Source: Gammaproteobacteria bacterium (GTDB lineage Bacteria > Pseudomonadota > Gammaproteobacteria > GRL18). Taken from it: a stretch of DNA of 64,000 nucleotides. The notes under the pieces are model-generated. The model ran no database searches. It was not told the DNA's origin and saw only the letters and a list, made by a program, of their open reading frames with translations. The DNA is taken from positions 41,581-105,580 of the forward strand of contig JADGEM010000005.1 of assembly GCA_016744375.1 (NCBI GenBank), given 5' to 3'. The position numbers and the translations under genes are program-made. This document shows, in pieces, positions 31,375-38,895 of the stretch; within the stretch, counting starts at the first letter, position 1, and every line of letters begins with the position of its first letter.

Positions 31375-32289
31375 GTGAAAATGTTAATCAAGTTCTGGGG
31401 TGTTAGAGGTTCGATTCCTTGCCCGGGGGCTACTACAGTCAAGTATGGGGGCAATACTCCCTGTCTTGAAATCCGCTTTCCAGAGATCAATCGCCTGATT
31501 ATCATCGATGCTGGTTCGGGGCTCAGAGAACTGGGAAACGAGCTGATGACACGTTCAGACCCTGTTGAGGCACACCTTTTTCTGACCCATACTCATTGGG
31601 ATCACATTATGGGTTTTCCTTTTTTTACCCCTGCTTACATACCTGGAACTCACATTCGAGTTTATGGTCCTGTGACTTATGAGGAAGACACACTTGAGAA
31701 AGTCGTTGGTGGGCAAATGACCTATCGTTATTTTCCGATCAGGGAAGCTGAGCTGGCGGCCAATATCCAATATTTTAGCCTCAAAGAAGAAATAATTGAT
31801 TTAGGTGACGGTATTATTGTAAAAACAAAATATCTTAACCATCCTGTGCTGTGTTTGGGGTATCGCATTGAGTATGAAGGAAAAGTCTTTTGTACGGCTT
31901 ATGACACTGAAATTTTCCGCAATGTTTTTATTACAGATCCTAATGATCCTGATTATGATGAAGATATGGCAGCTGAAGGCGACTTGGTTGCAAACGAACA
32001 AAATGCTATGATTGAGCAGTTCTACGAAGGTGCTGATCTGTTGGTACATGATAGTCAGTACACTAAAGAAGAGTATGAACAAAAATACATTGGCTGGGGA
32101 CATAGTTATGTCGAATATGTCTGTCAGGCTGCTCAACGTAAACAGGTAAAAAAACTGGCATTATTTCACCACGATCCACTTCGTTCTGATGAACAGCTGG
32201 ATGAATTAAGCAAACGATTCTGTAACAAGGAACAATGTGGTGATGTCGAGTCATTTTTTGCCAAAGAAGGTATGGTTATTGAACTATGA
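31375..32289 (+). CDS. Metallo-beta-lactamase-fold hydrolase
   Basis: 304-residue MBL-fold protein. The opening IKFWGVRGSIPCPG (~5-18) with TVKYGGNTPCLEI is characteristic of a subgroup often linked to cyclic-nucleotide or phosphodiester hydrolysis. The metal motif is THTHWDHIMGFPFF (~71-84); later ligands lie in AYDTE (~178), LVHDSQYT (~222-229), the Trp-Gly-His-Ser motif WGHSYVEYV, and FHHDPLRSD (~263-271). Two metal ions are expected. The substrate is unknown. It uses a GTG start and overlaps the next gene by four bases (ATGA), indicating translational coupling. Confidence 0.85.
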   Translation: MKMLIKFWGVRGSIPCPGATTVKYGGNTPCLEIRFPEINRLIIIDAGSGLRELGNELMTRSDPVEAHLFLTHTHWDHIMGFPFFTPAYIPGTHIRVYGPVTYEEDTLEKVVGGQMTYRYFPIREAELAANIQYFSLKEEIIDLGDGIIVKTKYLNHPVLCLGYRIEYEGKVFCTAYDTEIFRNVFITDPNDPDYDEDMAAEGDLVANEQNAMIEQFYEGADLLVHDSQYTKEEYEQKYIGWGHSYVEYVCQAAQRKQVKKLALFHHDPLRSDEQLDELSKRFCNKEQCGDVESFFAKEGMVIEL

Positions 32290-32525
32290 TTAAAACTTAT
32301 CCAGATGGTTTATTTGATGAAATCAAATTACTGGCCAAATTTCCTGAAGAATCACATATAGAAGGTTTAAAAATTCATCATGATGCTGATCCGGTACTAA
32401 TCAAATCAGCAAAATCACTTTTTAATAAAGGCTTGGTTACTCAGATGGATGGTGGTTATTTAACAGATAGTGGGCGTGAGATGTCTGAGCATCTGCACAC
32501 TGTTCTGGACACGATGAACCAGTAG
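32286..32525 (+). CDS. Small conserved protein (TIGR02647-like)
   Basis: 79-residue protein resembling the TIGR02647 family of uncharacterised gammaproteobacterial proteins. It is predicted to be soluble and mostly alpha-helical, with LFDEIKLLAKFPEES and a C-terminal winged-helix-like stretch KSLFNKGLVTQMDGGYLTDS. Its ATG overlaps the stop codon of the MBL-fold hydrolase by four bases, so the two are made together. Function unknown. Confidence 0.75.
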   Translation: MIKTYPDGLFDEIKLLAKFPEESHIEGLKIHHDADPVLIKSAKSLFNKGLVTQMDGGYLTDSGREMSEHLHTVLDTMNQ

Positions 32526-32540
32526 TCCCTAATAAAATGA

Positions 32541-32571
32541 AATAGAAGTCATCAAGCTGATGGCTTCTATT
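32541..32571. terminator. 14-bp hairpin between convergent genes
   Basis: AATAGAAGTCATCA (32541-32554) pairs with TGATGGCTTCTATT (32558-32571) at all 14 positions including one G-U wobble, loop AGC. It lies between the TIGR02647-like gene and cobO, which converge. No long T-run on either strand. Confidence 0.6.
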
Positions 32572-32607
32572 CTCATCTCATCTAATTTCTTTACTGCAAG
32601 CTGTAAA

Positions 32608-33237
32608 TTACCACTCAATTCCTTCCTGAGCCTTAATTCTCTGGTTGAATGCATGCTTTACAGGCTGGATCTCACTGACTGTGTCAGCAAGTTCAATGAG
32701 TTCTTTAGGAGCTCCGCGTCCGGTAATTATCACGTTTTGGTGTTTAGGGCGATTTTTTAAAACTGTAATGACCTCACTGAGTTCAAGGTATTTATATTTG
32801 AACATATAAGTGATTTCATCAAGCACAATAAGCCGGCATTCGGGGTCATTGAATAGAGGCAGGGCCTGTTCCCACACAGCTGCAGCAGCTTGCTTATCCT
32901 CTTCAAAATCCTGAGAGTTCCAGGTAAATCCAGTGTCCATAGTATAAGTGGTTAAACCGCCTTGTCCATTGTTTCCTTTCTTATCAAAAGAGTTTGCAAA
33001 AAAATGCCCTTCCCCGCAGTCCCACTGGCCTTTAATAAATTGCACCAGAGCACATTGATGACCATGCCCGAGACTGCGGAGCAGTGTACCCAGTGCAGAT
33101 GTGGTTTTTCCTTTGCCATTGCCTGTAATGACAATAAGAACACCTTGCTCTATGTTGGCTTTTTCAATTTTTTCATCCACAACTTTTTTATGACGTTTCA
33201 TGCGATCATTGTGGCGTTGTATCTTTTCTTTATTCAT
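32608..33237 (-). CDS. cobO: Cob(I)yrinic acid a,c-diamide adenosyltransferase
   Basis: CobA/CobO/BtuR corrinoid adenosyltransferase, adding the 5'-deoxyadenosyl group to cob(I)alamin precursors using ATP. The P-loop is VITGNGKGKTTSALGT, followed by ALVQFIKGQWDCGEGHFF, the LIVLDEITYMFKY Walker-B-like segment and IITGRGAPKELIELADTVSE near the end. I place the start at the ATG at 33237 (MNKEKIQRH), by comparison with BtuR; an ATG at 33258 and a TTG at 33264 are open alternatives. bluB at 40018 is another cobalamin-pathway gene, but not adjacent. Confidence 0.94.
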   Translation of the reverse strand: MNKEKIQRHNDRMKRHKKVVDEKIEKANIEQGVLIVITGNGKGKTTSALGTLLRSLGHGHQCALVQFIKGQWDCGEGHFFANSFDKKGNNGQGGLTTYTMDTGFTWNSQDFEEDKQAAAAVWEQALPLFNDPECRLIVLDEITYMFKYKYLELSEVITVLKNRPKHQNVIITGRGAPKELIELADTVSEIQPVKHAFNQRIKAQEGIEW

Positions 33238-33329
33238 TTTGCTTTGGCACCAACTCATGTCCAATACGATGTGATTACAATGGATTTGAAGTATAATTCT
33301 TTTATAAATAAAATAACATAGGTAAGCTT

Positions 33330-34157
33330 ATGTGTAAGGCGCTAGTTGTCCTCTCAGGAGGCCAGGATTCAACAACTTGTTTGTATTGGGCCATTAAAGA
33401 ATTTGGCCGGGAAAATGTCAGTAGCCTCAGTTTTGATTATGGGCAGAGGCATAAAATTGAGTTAGAAGCAGCTAGAAAAGTCTCTGAAATTGCAGCAGTT
33501 GCACATGAGATTTTACCGATTGATACATTTTCAGTACTGGGTGGAAATGCTCTCACAGATGATATTAATATTGATGATTCATTGCCTGAAGCTGGAGGTT
33601 CTTTATTAAAAACCGCTGAGGGCTCTTTATTAAAAACTGCTGATGGCTCTTCGTTAAATACGGCTGAAGGCTCTTTATTAAAAACCGCTGATGGCTCTTC
33701 ACTAAAAACCGCTGAAGGCTCTTCACTAAAAACCGCTGAAGGCTCATTACCAAATACCTTTGTGCCGGGGCGAAATCTGATTTTTCTGACTTTTGCCGCT
33801 GCCTATGCCTACCAGCGTTCGATAAAGCACTTGATCACAGGTGTTGCTCAGACTGATTATAGTGGTTATCCGGATTGCCGGGAAAATACTCTGATTTCGC
33901 TGGAGAACACGCTTCGACTTGGAATGGAATATGACATCACCATTCACACTCCTTTAATGAACCTGAATAAGGCTGATACTGTATCGCTGGCAGAAAAATT
34001 GGGTGCAATGGATGCAATGGCTTATACTCATACCTGCTATAATGGTGAGCAACCACCCTGTGGACACTGTCAGGCCTGTCTTCTCAGGGCAAAAGGGTTT
34101 TCTGAAGCTGGCACAGAGGATCCATTGATTGAACGTTTCCAGTTTTTTAGTAATTAA
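33330..34157 (+). CDS. queC: 7-cyano-7-deazaguanine synthase QueC with internal repeat insertion
   Basis: ATP-dependent enzyme converting 7-carboxy-7-deazaguanine to preQ0. The PP-loop is VLSGGQDSTTCLYWA (~7-21), the substrate/ATP segment VPGRNLIFLTFAAAYAY (~146-162), and the zinc site has Cys in THTCYNGEQPPCGHCQACLLR (~232-252, quoted in part). Residues 90-137 are an in-frame insertion of six eight-residue repeats (GSLLKTAE and variants) placed just before the conserved LPNTFVPGRN. Without the 48-residue insert the protein would be about 227 residues, the normal QueC length. The catalytic residues are otherwise intact, so activity is plausible if the insert loops out. It is followed by queD (18 bases) and queE. 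Confidence 0.95.
   Translation: MCKALVVLSGGQDSTTCLYWAIKEFGRENVSSLSFDYGQRHKIELEAARKVSEIAAVAHEILPIDTFSVLGGNALTDDINIDDSLPEAGGSLLKTAEGSLLKTADGSSLNTAEGSLLKTADGSSLKTAEGSSLKTAEGSLPNTFVPGRNLIFLTFAAAYAYQRSIKHLITGVAQTDYSGYPDCRENTLISLENTLRLGMEYDITIHTPLMNLNKADTVSLAEKLGAMDAMAYTHTCYNGEQPPCGHCQACLLRAKGFSEAGTEDPLIERFQFFSN
33597..33740 (+). repeat. Six 24-bp tandem repeats inside queC
   Basis: Six units of exactly 24 bases, starting at 33597, 33621, 33645, 33669, 33693 and 33717. Units 5 and 6 are identical; the others differ at a few positions. Each encodes G-S-(L/S)-L-(K/N)-T-A-(E/D). The next 24 bases (33741-33764) encode GSLPNTFV, the conserved QueC segment, and match the repeat unit at many positions, suggesting the array arose by tandem duplication of this segment. 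The multiple of three keeps the frame open whatever the copy number. Confidence 0.95.
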
Positions 34158-34175
34158 TCGATAAACAGACAAGCG

Positions 34176-35315
34176 ATGAGAGAACAACTATTTTACCTGG
34201 CAACCGTACCCTTTGAGTCAGCCTGCCAAATTAATATACTGCCGGAAAGTCATCCGGCAGCAAGTTTGCACGGGCATAGTTATACGGCTTCTGTCCGAGT
34301 ACCTCTTAAAGCGACTGAGACAATGCTGCAGCATGAACCGGTCAGCTTCCTGAAGGAGCACCTGCAGACTACGATTAAGCCGTTAAACTACACCCTGTTG
34401 AATCAGCATCTGGATATACCCACGGATGAGAATCTGGCTCGCTGGATCCACAAAAAAATTGATCTGCAGGGTATTGATCGGGTAGCCATTCAAAGTACCC
34501 ATGATTGTGGTGTTGACCTGGATAATAAGGGCCATGCGCATATCTGGAAGCGCTATCGGTTTGAAGCGGCGCATCAGTTGCCTCATGTCCCTGAGGGTCA
34601 TCAATGCGGCCGTATGCATGGTCATGGTTTTGAGGTTATTTTACATGCAAACCAGAATCTTGGGGCTCGTTATGAAAAGGATGCTTTTGAAACAGAAGAT
34701 TCTGTCGGGCATGCTGATATGGGCGTAGATTTTGAACAAATTGATCGATTCTGGAAACCACTGCATAAGCAATTAGATTTTACCTGTCTCAATGATATTT
34801 CAGGTCTGGAAAACCCAACCTCAGAGGTTCTGGCCAACTGGATCTGGCTACAGCTGAAACCAGATTTTGAGCAATTATCCTGGGTCACTGTTTATGAAAC
34901 TCATACATCAGGCTGTCATTATAACGGCGAACACTATCGCATCTGGAAAGAGCAGCGTTTTGAAAGTGCCCTACGGCTCACTCAGGTTGCAGAAGGAGAC
35001 AAGCGCCGTCAACTGCATGGTCACAGTTACTTGATCCGCTTGCATCTGACCGCAGCACTGGATAAGGTGATGGGTTGGACTGTAGATTATGGGGATGTTA
35101 AGTCCATTTTTAAGCCGGTTTATGAGCAGCTTGATCACCACCAGCTAGACCGGCTTGAGGGGATTGAAAATGCTGATGTGACCAGCTTACTTTACTGGAT
35201 CAAAGCTAAAATGGCTGATTCTCTGCCGCAGCTGGATCGAATTGATTTGTTTGAAACACCCGGTTGCGGTGCTGTTTTATGCTGGGGAGAAGAAGGCCCG
35301 GCCCTTCCAGATTAA
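34176..35315 (+). CDS. queD: Triple-module 6-carboxytetrahydropterin synthase (QueD-like)
   Basis: 379-residue protein made of three PTPS/QueD-like modules; typical QueD is a single module of ~120. Module 1 (~8-124) keeps only LHGHSY of the zinc site and has Cys instead of the first His (FESAC). Module 2 (~128-258) has the complete N-terminal set: His133 in FEAAHQLPHV, Cys144, and HGH 148-150, plus Glu241 in YETHTSGC, but its Asp-His dyad reads DFTC. Module 3 (~262-370) has HGH 281-283 and the dyad DHH (320-322) plus Glu360, but lacks the first His and the Cys. It should convert dihydroneopterin triphosphate to 6-carboxytetrahydropterin, probably using residues from different modules. It sits between queC and queE. 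Confidence 0.85.
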   Translation: MREQLFYLATVPFESACQINILPESHPAASLHGHSYTASVRVPLKATETMLQHEPVSFLKEHLQTTIKPLNYTLLNQHLDIPTDENLARWIHKKIDLQGIDRVAIQSTHDCGVDLDNKGHAHIWKRYRFEAAHQLPHVPEGHQCGRMHGHGFEVILHANQNLGARYEKDAFETEDSVGHADMGVDFEQIDRFWKPLHKQLDFTCLNDISGLENPTSEVLANWIWLQLKPDFEQLSWVTVYETHTSGCHYNGEHYRIWKEQRFESALRLTQVAEGDKRRQLHGHSYLIRLHLTAALDKVMGWTVDYGDVKSIFKPVYEQLDHHQLDRLEGIENADVTSLLYWIKAKMADSLPQLDRIDLFETPGCGAVLCWGEEGPALPD

Positions 35316-35359
35316 GAGAACTATTTAAATACTATGACTAAAAAATGCCAGTTTAAGCA

Positions 35360-35995
35360 ATGACCTATTCTGTTAAAGAACTCTTCTATACTTTGCAAGG
35401 TGAGGGTGCGCAAGCAGGGCGAGCTTCTGTTTTCTGTCGTTTTAGCGGCTGTAATTTATGGAGCGGTCTTGAGAAAGATCGACATAAAACGGTGTGTCCT
35501 TTCTGTGATACGGATTTTGTCGGTGCTGATGGTGAGGGCGGTGGTAAGTTTCAGGATGCCCGTCAACTGGGAAATGCGATTATTGCTCTTTGGCCAAAAA
35601 GCAGGCACGCTAAGCCTTATGTCGTTTTTACTGGAGGTGAGCCGCTGTTGCAACTGGATGAGTTGCTGATACATTATTTACACGATGCTGGATTTGAAAT
35701 TGGTGTTGAAACGAATGGCAGCATTAAAGCCCCTGACGGCATTGACTGGCTGTGTGTGAGCCCTAAGCAGTGGGATAATTTCAAGCAGCAAAGCGGCAAT
35801 GAATTAAAATTATTATTTCCACTGACAGGACTGCCTCCGGAGAAATTTGAATCCATGGCTTTTCAGCATTTTTTTTTACAAGCGATAGATGAACCCGGAG
35901 ACAATGAACATCTTCAGGCAGTTGTCCAATATTGCCTGGAACACCCGATGTGGCGTGTTTCTTTGCAAACGCATAAACTATTGGGCCTTAAATAA
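35360..35995 (+). CDS. queE: 7-carboxy-7-deazaguanine synthase QueE
   Basis: Radical-SAM enzyme forming the deazapurine ring from the QueD product. Its 211-residue sequence opens with KELFYTLQGEGAQAGRASVFCRFSGCNLW (quoted in part) and carries the expanded cluster-binding pattern ending CPFCDTDFVG, i.e. a C-X(14)-C-X2-C type spacing instead of C-X3-C-X2-C. VFTGGEPLLQ (~94-103) is the SAM-binding GGE motif, and VETNGSIKAP and VSPKQW follow. The ATG at 35360 gives the standard N-terminus. With queC and queD it gives preQ0 synthesis up to the queF step. Confidence 0.95.
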   Translation: MTYSVKELFYTLQGEGAQAGRASVFCRFSGCNLWSGLEKDRHKTVCPFCDTDFVGADGEGGGKFQDARQLGNAIIALWPKSRHAKPYVVFTGGEPLLQLDELLIHYLHDAGFEIGVETNGSIKAPDGIDWLCVSPKQWDNFKQQSGNELKLLFPLTGLPPEKFESMAFQHFFLQAIDEPGDNEHLQAVVQYCLEHPMWRVSLQTHKLLGLK

Positions 35996-36037
35996 AAAAT
36001 TAACGTAACAGTTCATCACTTTATCAGAGAAAATAAT

Positions 36038-36358
36038 ATGGATACACTCACAATAATCATTATTGGTGTTACAGCCTTGCTGATTTTTGATGTTTTTCTT
36101 ATTCGTCATTTGCGTAAGAAAAATAAGGACCGCTTTAAACTGGTGATTGAGGATGGAGTAATCACCAAAAATGATGGTAATGTGCCGTCAGAATTCTTAT
36201 ATGATATTCAGCAATTATCTCGTATCAATAAACCTGATACCCTGATCATTTATGGTGATGACGTTTCCTCAGGCAAGCCAACTTTGGAAATAAAAGGTCT
36301 GATCAGCCCGGAATTAAAGAAAAAAATAGAAGAATCCCTGACTTTAAGTTTACAGTGA
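36038..36358 (+). CDS. Small membrane-anchored DUF3634-like protein
   Basis: 106 residues: one N-terminal membrane segment (~3-24), a basic stop-transfer RHLRKKNKDR, then a soluble ~75-residue domain with VIEDGVITKNDGNVPSEFL and DTLIIYGDD. It resembles the DUF3634 family of gammaproteobacterial proteins of unknown role. Topology is probably N-out with the domain in the cytoplasm. It lies seven bases upstream of trmJ, suggesting co-transcription. Confidence 0.7.
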   Translation: MDTLTIIIIGVTALLIFDVFLIRHLRKKNKDRFKLVIEDGVITKNDGNVPSEFLYDIQQLSRINKPDTLIIYGDDVSSGKPTLEIKGLISPELKKKIEESLTLSLQ

Positions 36359-36365
36359 TTTATTT

Positions 36366-37109
36366 ATGAACAAAAATAACAATTCTCTGGATAACATCCG
36401 TATTGTATTAGTGAATACACAGTTTCCAGGCAATATTGGTGCTGTAGCACGCGCCATGAAAAATATGGGACTATCACGCCTTTATCTGGTGAACCCAGGC
36501 TGTTCTCTGGATAAAGAAGCCTATATTCGAGCAACCAGTGCAACAAATATTTTAGAAAATTCAATTACTGCCGATACCCTTAGTGAGGCTATTAGCAACT
36601 GTCGGCTGGTTGTTGGTACCAGTACTCGGGACCGTGGTATGAGCCTGCCGTTATTAACCGCTCGGGAGAGCGGTGAGAAAATTGCGTCTGAGGCAGTGAA
36701 TGCACAGGTCGCGCTTATTTTTGGACAGGAAAGCTGTGGTTTACACAGTGATGACCTGCAAAAATGTAATTTTCATGGTTATATTCCTGCTAATCCGGAT
36801 TATTGTTCACTCAATCTGGCCGCAGCGGTGCAAACATTTTGTTATGAAATTTTTCAGGCGACTGAGGCAACAAGAACACAGCTGAATGATGATGCATATG
36901 AATATCCGGAAAATAAAGATATGGAATATTTATATACTCACATGGAAAAAGTGTTGACGGATGTTCATTTTATTATTCCACAGCATCCCGGTCAGATGAT
37001 GGAACGCATCAGACGTTTATTTAATCGAGCCAGACCCGATCAAAAAGAGCTGAATATTCTACGAGGAATATTATCAGCAATTGAAAAAAATTCTAAGCCT
37101 CAGGAATAA
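36366..37109 (+). CDS. trmJ: tRNA (cytidine/uridine-2'-O-)-methyltransferase TrmJ
   Basis: SPOUT-class methyltransferase modifying ribose of position 32 in tRNA. The 247-residue protein shows IVLVNTQFPGNIGAVARAMKN (~12-32, quoted in part), LVVGTSTRDRGMSLPLLTARE, the knot motifs LIFGQESCGLHSDDL (~119-133) and IPANPDYCSLNLAAAVQTF (~140-158), and a C-terminal helical extension matching the E. coli enzyme length (246). It often precedes iscR or suf genes in this class, but here an unknown membrane-anchored protein follows. Confidence 0.95.
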   Translation: MNKNNNSLDNIRIVLVNTQFPGNIGAVARAMKNMGLSRLYLVNPGCSLDKEAYIRATSATNILENSITADTLSEAISNCRLVVGTSTRDRGMSLPLLTARESGEKIASEAVNAQVALIFGQESCGLHSDDLQKCNFHGYIPANPDYCSLNLAAAVQTFCYEIFQATEATRTQLNDDAYEYPENKDMEYLYTHMEKVLTDVHFIIPQHPGQMMERIRRLFNRARPDQKELNILRGILSAIEKNSKPQE

Positions 37110-37167
37110 GCTTTATACAGCCTTTCTTACGGCAGAATTGTATTATTAATGCAGGCAATACGAGCTA

Positions 37168-37971
37168 ATGGAAGAATATCTGATTTTTGCCACAATTGGA
37201 GGACTCTTATTTCTCACGTTATTTGTTAACAGTGTGTCTGAAGCCTATGAGCAGAAGCAGCGTGAGAAAAGAATAAAAATCCTCCATATAAAACAGGGGC
37301 TGGATGAGCTGAGTGAGCTGCTTGATGCATTAAAGGATTTTAATATCGGTAATGATATTAATGTGCTGCTTGCTAATGAAATTATGGCCCGCCTGCAGAT
37401 GATTCAATCTCTGGATAAGCATTTTAGAGGGATTCAGGCTTTAATTGAAGAAGCAAAGACAGAGCATGCTTCTCTCCCAGATGGCTCGCACCGGAATGAA
37501 ACTGCTCCAAATAATGAAACACATTTTAAAAAAAATCTCATCAAATTAGGAAGACTGATTCGAATATTGAATTCACATAATTGGTTTTTCAAGGTTAATT
37601 CTGAAAAGTTAAAGCAATACATTAATGATATCCAGCTTTTACGATGTGAAAAAATATTTCAGTTTTATTCAGATATGGCCAGTATTGAGCTAAAAAATGA
37701 AAAATATATGATTGCCAAAGAGCATTACTATTATATTCTTCATGCCCTTAAAGGCTCGGGTATTAATACTAATTCACGAGTGCTTGAAATGTTGGAGCAA
37801 ACGGAATTTATGCTGGATCAAAGTAGTACTATCATGAGGAATAAAACTCAAGAAAGATTAGCTGAAGCAAGTTCAAGTGACACTCAGGGTGATGAGGAGG
37901 TGTTATCGGAAAAAGAAGCCAATGATGAAGAGCCGCATGATGATAAAGCAGACAGCAGAAACAACACCTGA
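37168..37971 (+). CDS. Membrane-anchored helical protein of unknown function
   Basis: 267 residues with one N-terminal membrane segment (~4-22, LIFATIGGLLFLTLFVNSV) followed by a basic region and a long, predominantly alpha-helical soluble region. Heptad-like patterns around 40-95 and 195-225 suggest coiled coils. The last ~35 residues are very acidic (Glu/Asp-rich), giving a disordered tail. No domain was recognised. It is co-directional with trmJ at 58 bases and might share its transcript. Confidence 0.65.
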   Translation: MEEYLIFATIGGLLFLTLFVNSVSEAYEQKQREKRIKILHIKQGLDELSELLDALKDFNIGNDINVLLANEIMARLQMIQSLDKHFRGIQALIEEAKTEHASLPDGSHRNETAPNNETHFKKNLIKLGRLIRILNSHNWFFKVNSEKLKQYINDIQLLRCEKIFQFYSDMASIELKNEKYMIAKEHYYYILHALKGSGINTNSRVLEMLEQTEFMLDQSSTIMRNKTQERLAEASSSDTQGDEEVLSEKEANDEEPHDDKADSRNNT

Positions 37972-38088
37972 TCATCCATTACCGTGAAGTCTTCTGGATA
38001 AAATTTTATGTGCACCTATACTGAGTTGGTATCATGTATTAAAAATGAAGATCATATTTATATTAGTTAAATGCTTATGGGAGATATT

Positions 38089-38406
38089 ATGAGCGAACTG
38101 GATATCAATCGACTATTGCTTCAATTTGAAAAAGCAGTACGTGAAATTAATCGTGAAGAGATAAATCCTAAAATACCTGAGTTGAAGTTATCTGAGCTGA
38201 ATCCAGTGGTACAAATGGTTGCTAGAGCTCGAGCACATTATTTGAATGGTTTATTTAATTTAGCCAATATAATTGACGGTGATATGCCGTCACCTGAGCA
38301 GGTAAAAAAGCTTAAGGCAATGCGCGAAGCGTATGAAGAGTTAGTCGAAGGCTCCAAAGCTTTAGAGGTGGCCATTGAACGAGGCTACCTGGATGTTAAA
38401 GGCTGA
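38089..38406 (+). CDS. Small conserved helical protein of unknown function
   Basis: 105 residues, soluble, with no membrane segment. It is mostly helical, with MVARARAHYLNGLFNLANI in the middle and a C-terminal KAMREAYEELVEGSKALEVAI helix. I use the ATG at 38089, preceded by GGGAGATATT, rather than the upstream in-frame ATG at 38071, because that ribosome site fits only the later start. No family recognised. It converges with the YegP-like gene, with a hairpin between. Confidence 0.65.
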   Translation: MSELDINRLLLQFEKAVREINREEINPKIPELKLSELNPVVQMVARARAHYLNGLFNLANIIDGDMPSPEQVKKLKAMREAYEELVEGSKALEVAIERGYLDVKG

Positions 38407-38441
38407 TTCTTTACAGCTAAACTCCCCCCGGCTAAACAAGA

Positions 38442-38481
38442 GAAACCTTGCTTTCTCTTACTATAGAGCAAAGCAGGTTTC
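38442..38481. terminator. Hairpin between convergent genes
   Basis: GAAACCTTGCTTT (38442-38454) pairs with AAAGCAGGTTTC (38470-38481) with one bulged base, loop 15 bases, and the outer GAG/CTC extends the stem. It lies between the small helical gene (plus) and the YegP-like gene (minus). No strong T-run. Confidence 0.55.
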
Positions 38482-38491
38482 GCTCAATTTG

Positions 38492-38824
38492 TTAACTTTG
38501 GTCGTCAACTGAGGCACCGGCAGCATCATTTTTGACCGCTTCAATGGCTTCATCTCTGGCACCGGCCGAGCCATAGGAACTGCTGGTTCCTACTACCTGC
38601 CCATTACCAGATTTAAGATTAAACATGTGCTTGCCAGAACTGGTTTCTTTGCGCTCATATCGTCCATCATCGGAAGCATTCTTTTTTACCGACTCAATGC
38701 CATTCGTACAACCTGTTTTGGCTTTATAGCCTTCGCTGCCAAGAAGATTATTACCATCGCCTGATTTTAAGCGAAAACGAAATTCACCAGCCTTATCTTT
38801 GTATATTTCAAATGTACCAGCCAT
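38492..38824 (-). CDS. YegP-like protein (two DUF1508 repeats)
   Basis: 110-residue small protein formed by two DUF1508 units: FEIYKDKAGEFRFRLKSGDGN ... IESVKKNA and ERKETSSGKHMFNLKSGNGQ ... AIEAVKNDA (each quoted in short pieces). Each unit makes a beta-hairpin plus helix; the two halves share LKSGDGN/LKSGNGQ and the AIEAVK/GIESVK helices. Members are widespread and abundant but have no defined activity. The start follows AGGAGAAGC on the minus strand. Confidence 0.88.
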   Translation of the reverse strand: MAGTFEIYKDKAGEFRFRLKSGDGNNLLGSEGYKAKTGCTNGIESVKKNASDDGRYERKETSSGKHMFNLKSGNGQVVGTSSSYGSAGARDEAIEAVKNDAAGASVDDQS

Positions 38825-38895
38825 ATGCTTCTCCTACTAGTTGAGTTTAAGTTGTTAAGGGGTTTGTCAGGTAAGCAATTGTTTTGTTGATATTA

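Noticed and set aside
31405..31432. GGTTCGATTCC sequence resembling a tRNA T-arm
   Set aside because: It lies in the conserved GVRGSIPCPG coding region of the MBL-fold gene, and no other tRNA arms are around it.
33565..33753. Minus-strand frame with repeated residues opposite the queC repeats
   Set aside because: The repetition simply mirrors the 24-bp tandem repeats of queC; there is no start signal or independent context.
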